Below are positions 6,076 to 7,965 of a stretch of DNA of 7,965 nucleotides, in pieces (the first letter of the stretch is position 1; each line of letters begins with the position of its first letter). The notes beneath the pieces are model-generated. The model did not search any database. It worked only from the letters and a program-made list of their open reading frames with translations, and was not told the DNA's origin. The DNA lies in the NCBI GenBank assembly GCA_902495025.1, contig CABUWB010000081.1, forward strand, positions 1-7,965, written 5' to 3'. Made by a program: the position numbers and the translations under genes. This DNA is from an uncultured Eubacteriales bacterium (GTDB lineage Bacteria > Bacillota > Clostridia > Lachnospirales > CAG-274).

Positions 6076-7440
6076 TTATTTATCAATCCTTGACATCAAT
6101 ACCACCGTTTCAACGTGCGGCGTATGCGGGAACATATCCACTGGTTGAACGGTTTTTATAGTATATTCATCTTTACAGAGAATTTTCAAATCTCTTGCGA
6201 GGGTTGCGCTATCGCAGGAAACATAGACAATAGTTTTAGGGGACATATCAAGCATAAGGTTAAGCAGGCTTTCATCGCAGCCCTTACGTGGCGGGTCAAC
6301 GACCATAACATCGGGGGTTATGCCCTTATCCTTATTAAGCATAGGCACAATTTCCTCTGCCTTGCCTGCAAAAAACTCCGCATTATCAATATTATTAAGC
6401 CTTGCATTTTCCTTTGCGGCAGCGATAGCCTCTGGTACAATTTCAACGCCATACACCTTTTTTGCCTTTTGTGCAAGAAAAAGGCTTATTGTGCCTATGC
6501 CGCAATAGGCGTCAATAACGGTTTCATCGCCCTTAAGGTCTGCAAAGTCAAGCGCAGTTTTATACAGCTTTTCCGTCTGTACGGGATTGACCTGAAAAAA
6601 GGAAAGAGGTGAAATATTAAATTTAAGGCTGCCTATTGTATCGGTTATGCTATCCTTACCATAAATAACCTCGGTCTGCTTACCCATAATCACATTTGTT
6701 TTATCGGTATTGTAGCTTACAACTATGCTTTTAATGCTGTCAAAGGCAGACAGAGCCGCCGTAAGCTCCCTTTTATACTTAAAGCTCTTTGCATTGACAA
6801 CAAGGCAGACCATGTTTTCACCCGTATGAAAGCCGTTTTTTATAACAATATGGCGCAGAAAGCCGCTGTGCTTTTCCTCATCATAAGCGGAAAGATGACA
6901 GGCGAGCATAAAGCCCTTTACGGCATTTATAATATCCTTATTTTCCTCGGCGTTTATAAGGCAGTCATCACAGGGGACAACCCTATGGCTGTGGCTTGCA
7001 TAAAAGCCGCATACAAGTTCGCCCTTTATCACGCTTACGGGATACTGTGCCTTATTGCGGTAACGCTCAGGCTTTGCCATACCTATTGCAGGCAGTACCT
7101 CAACATCATCAAAGCCGCCTATGCGTATTAAATTCTGACGTACCTTATCGGTTTTAAAGTCAAGCTGTGCCTTATATGAAAGGTGCTGCAGCGAGCAGCC
7201 GCCGCATTTGCCTGCAACGGGACAGGCAGGCTGCGTCCTCTCGGGTGAGGGTGTAACAATATTTACAAGCCTGCCGTAGCCGTAGCTTTTTTTCAGCTTG
7301 GTTGCTATAATTTCAACCCTTTCACCGGGCAGTGCCTTATCGACAAAAAAGGTAAAGCCGTCGAGCTTGCCTATGCCCTCGCCGTCAATGCCAATATCGG
7401 TTATATCAAGGGTATAATGTTCGTTCTTTTTAAATTCCAT
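6076..7440 (-). CDS. rlmD: 23S rRNA (uracil-C5-)-methyltransferase, RlmD/RumA type
   Basis: This 454-aa TrmA/RumA-family enzyme methylates C5 of a uracil in 23S rRNA (U1939 for RlmD; some Firmicutes homologues also modify U747) using S-adenosylmethionine. A TRAM domain covers about 5-60. Iron-sulfur ligands Cys73, Cys79 and Cys82 lie in CPVAGKCGGC, with Cys160 or Cys157 as the fourth. Substrate and SAM elements include FFQVNP (281-286) and VIDAYCGIGTISL (308-320). DPPRKGC is at 382-388. The catalytic Cys409 is in YVSCDSATLARDL and the general base Glu444 is in PHVETVVLMS. Length and domains are complete. AAGGA at 7453-7449 lies inside the end of the upstream HD gene, 8 bases before ATG 7440, and the two genes are 4 bases apart, so translation is coupled. 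Exact site specificity cannot be read from sequence. The 3' end adjoins the mobile element. Confidence 0.92.
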   Translation of the reverse strand: MEFKKNEHYTLDITDIGIDGEGIGKLDGFTFFVDKALPGERVEIIATKLKKSYGYGRLVNIVTPSPERTQPACPVAGKCGGCSLQHLSYKAQLDFKTDKVRQNLIRIGGFDDVEVLPAIGMAKPERYRNKAQYPVSVIKGELVCGFYASHSHRVVPCDDCLINAEENKDIINAVKGFMLACHLSAYDEEKHSGFLRHIVIKNGFHTGENMVCLVVNAKSFKYKRELTAALSAFDSIKSIVVSYNTDKTNVIMGKQTEVIYGKDSITDTIGSLKFNISPLSFFQVNPVQTEKLYKTALDFADLKGDETVIDAYCGIGTISLFLAQKAKKVYGVEIVPEAIAAAKENARLNNIDNAEFFAGKAEEIVPMLNKDKGITPDVMVVDPPRKGCDESLLNLMLDMSPKTIVYVSCDSATLARDLKILCKDEYTIKTVQPVDMFPHTPHVETVVLMSRIDK

Positions 7441-7444
7441 AGTC

Positions 7445-7965
7445 TTAGTCCTTATATTCGGTCTTTCTTATGTTGCGGAGGAGCAGTTTGTTATAGCCTG
7501 CCCATGGGCCTGCTGTATTATCAGAGGAAATAATATCCTCAAACATACGCTCCTTTGCATCGGTATCATCGGCAGCGTGCAGCAGAAAAGCCTCCAGTGT
7601 TTTTGGCAGCTTTGGCGAGCCGTACTCGTATTCGCCATGGTGTGCAAGGATTGAGTGCTTCATAAGCGCTTTAAGCTCTGCTGGAAAGCCCTCAATTTTA
7701 TCCGCCTCGCTGCTTATAAGCTCGCTGCCCATAATGATATGACCAATCAGCTCGCCCTCGTCGGTATAGTCGATATTAGGAAAGTCCGACAGCTCAATTA
7801 CCTTGCCAACGTCATGCAGCAGTGCGGTGGATATAAGCAAATCCCTGTTTACCATAGGGTAGTGTGAGGCATAAAAGTCGCATATATCGGTTACGGAAAT
7901 GGTATGCTCCAAAAGACCGCCAAGGTAGTTGTGGTGCATTGTTTTTGCGGCGGTGTGTGTTTTGA
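7445..7965 (-). CDS. HD-domain 3'-5' exoribonuclease, YhaM-like (5' end outside window)
   Basis: This is the C-terminal part of a YhaM/CBF1-type protein, a metal-dependent HD phosphohydrolase that trims RNA (and possibly single-stranded DNA) from the 3' end. The frame is open to the window edge. The residues before the Met at 7939 read KTHTAAKT, leading into MHHNYLGGLLEHT, which is a conserved internal segment of YhaM, so that Met is not the start. Numbering from that Met, metal ligands are seen as His12, the His42-Asp43 doublet (LLHDVGK), His67 (GHIIMG), His100-His101 (LAHHGEYEYGSP) and an Asp near 124-125 (HAADDTDA). The N-terminal OB-fold expected for YhaM would lie outside the window. Only 172 residues are visible. 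It is the upstream partner of rlmD in a host operon and has the GC-richer host composition. Confidence 0.85.
   Translation of the reverse strand, partial: KTHTAAKTMHHNYLGGLLEHTISVTDICDFYASHYPMVNRDLLISTALLHDVGKVIELSDFPNIDYTDEGELIGHIIMGSELISSEADKIEGFPAELKALMKHSILAHHGEYEYGSPKLPKTLEAFLLHAADDTDAKERMFEDIISSDNTAGPWAGYNKLLLRNIRKTEYKD

Noticed and set aside
6115..6612. 165-aa open frame on the plus strand
   Set aside because: It lies wholly antisense to rlmD, has no ribosome binding site, and its composition follows the complement of the real gene.
7937..7939. ATG as start codon of the HD-domain gene
   Set aside because: The frame continues upstream to the window edge with YhaM-like residues, and this Met is inside the conserved HD region.
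1..7965. CRISPR arrays, tRNA genes or insertion sequences
   Set aside because: No regularly spaced repeats, tRNA-like cloverleaf or transposase genes with terminal inverted repeats were seen.

Overview
The window looks like the right-hand end of an integrated mobile element, most likely a prophage, sitting beside housekeeping genes of an anaerobic gut-type Firmicute (class Clostridia). The organism call rests on recognition of the protein families: the recombinase set, the YhaM-like HD protein and the RlmD-type methyltransferase. It is an inference, not a database result. Base composition supports a two-part window. Hand counts of 180-base samples give about 32-37% GC in the amidase, recombinase and immunity-like genes, and about 53% in the host methyltransferase gene.

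Layout. Positions 43-858 (+) encode a phage-type T7-lysozyme-like amidase (endolysin) with a C-terminal stalk-like domain. Positions 950-1288 (+) encode a small acidic protein with its own candidate promoter and a strong terminator. From about 1340 to 5297 (+) runs a recombinase operon. It has a leader able to fold in alternative ways, an 83-aa SHOCT-like protein, a large serine recombinase, a 138-aa recombinase fragment that lacks the catalytic domain, and a second large serine recombinase; a hairpin terminator follows. On the minus strand at 5389-5787 is an AT-rich gene for a WapI-like immunity protein. An AT-rich intergenic stretch at 5788-6075 holds a cluster of short direct and inverted repeats and probably contains or adjoins the element/host junction. 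The minus strand then carries rlmD (6076-7440). Upstream of it and translationally coupled is a YhaM-like HD-domain exoribonuclease gene whose 5' end lies outside the window.

How the parts fit. The serine recombinases would integrate and excise the element. The middle protein and the SHOCT-like protein are candidates for accessory or directionality roles. The amidase would lyse the host at the end of a lytic cycle. The immunity-like gene is probably cargo that benefits the carrier. The rlmD 3' flank is the likely insertion locus, but the other end of the element is not in the window, so no att pair can be defined.

No fully unknown system is evident. The items most worth a second look are the catalytic-domain-less recombinase partner and its SHOCT-like neighbour, the switch-like leader, the GC break inside the last recombinase, and the orphan immunity gene at the element edge.
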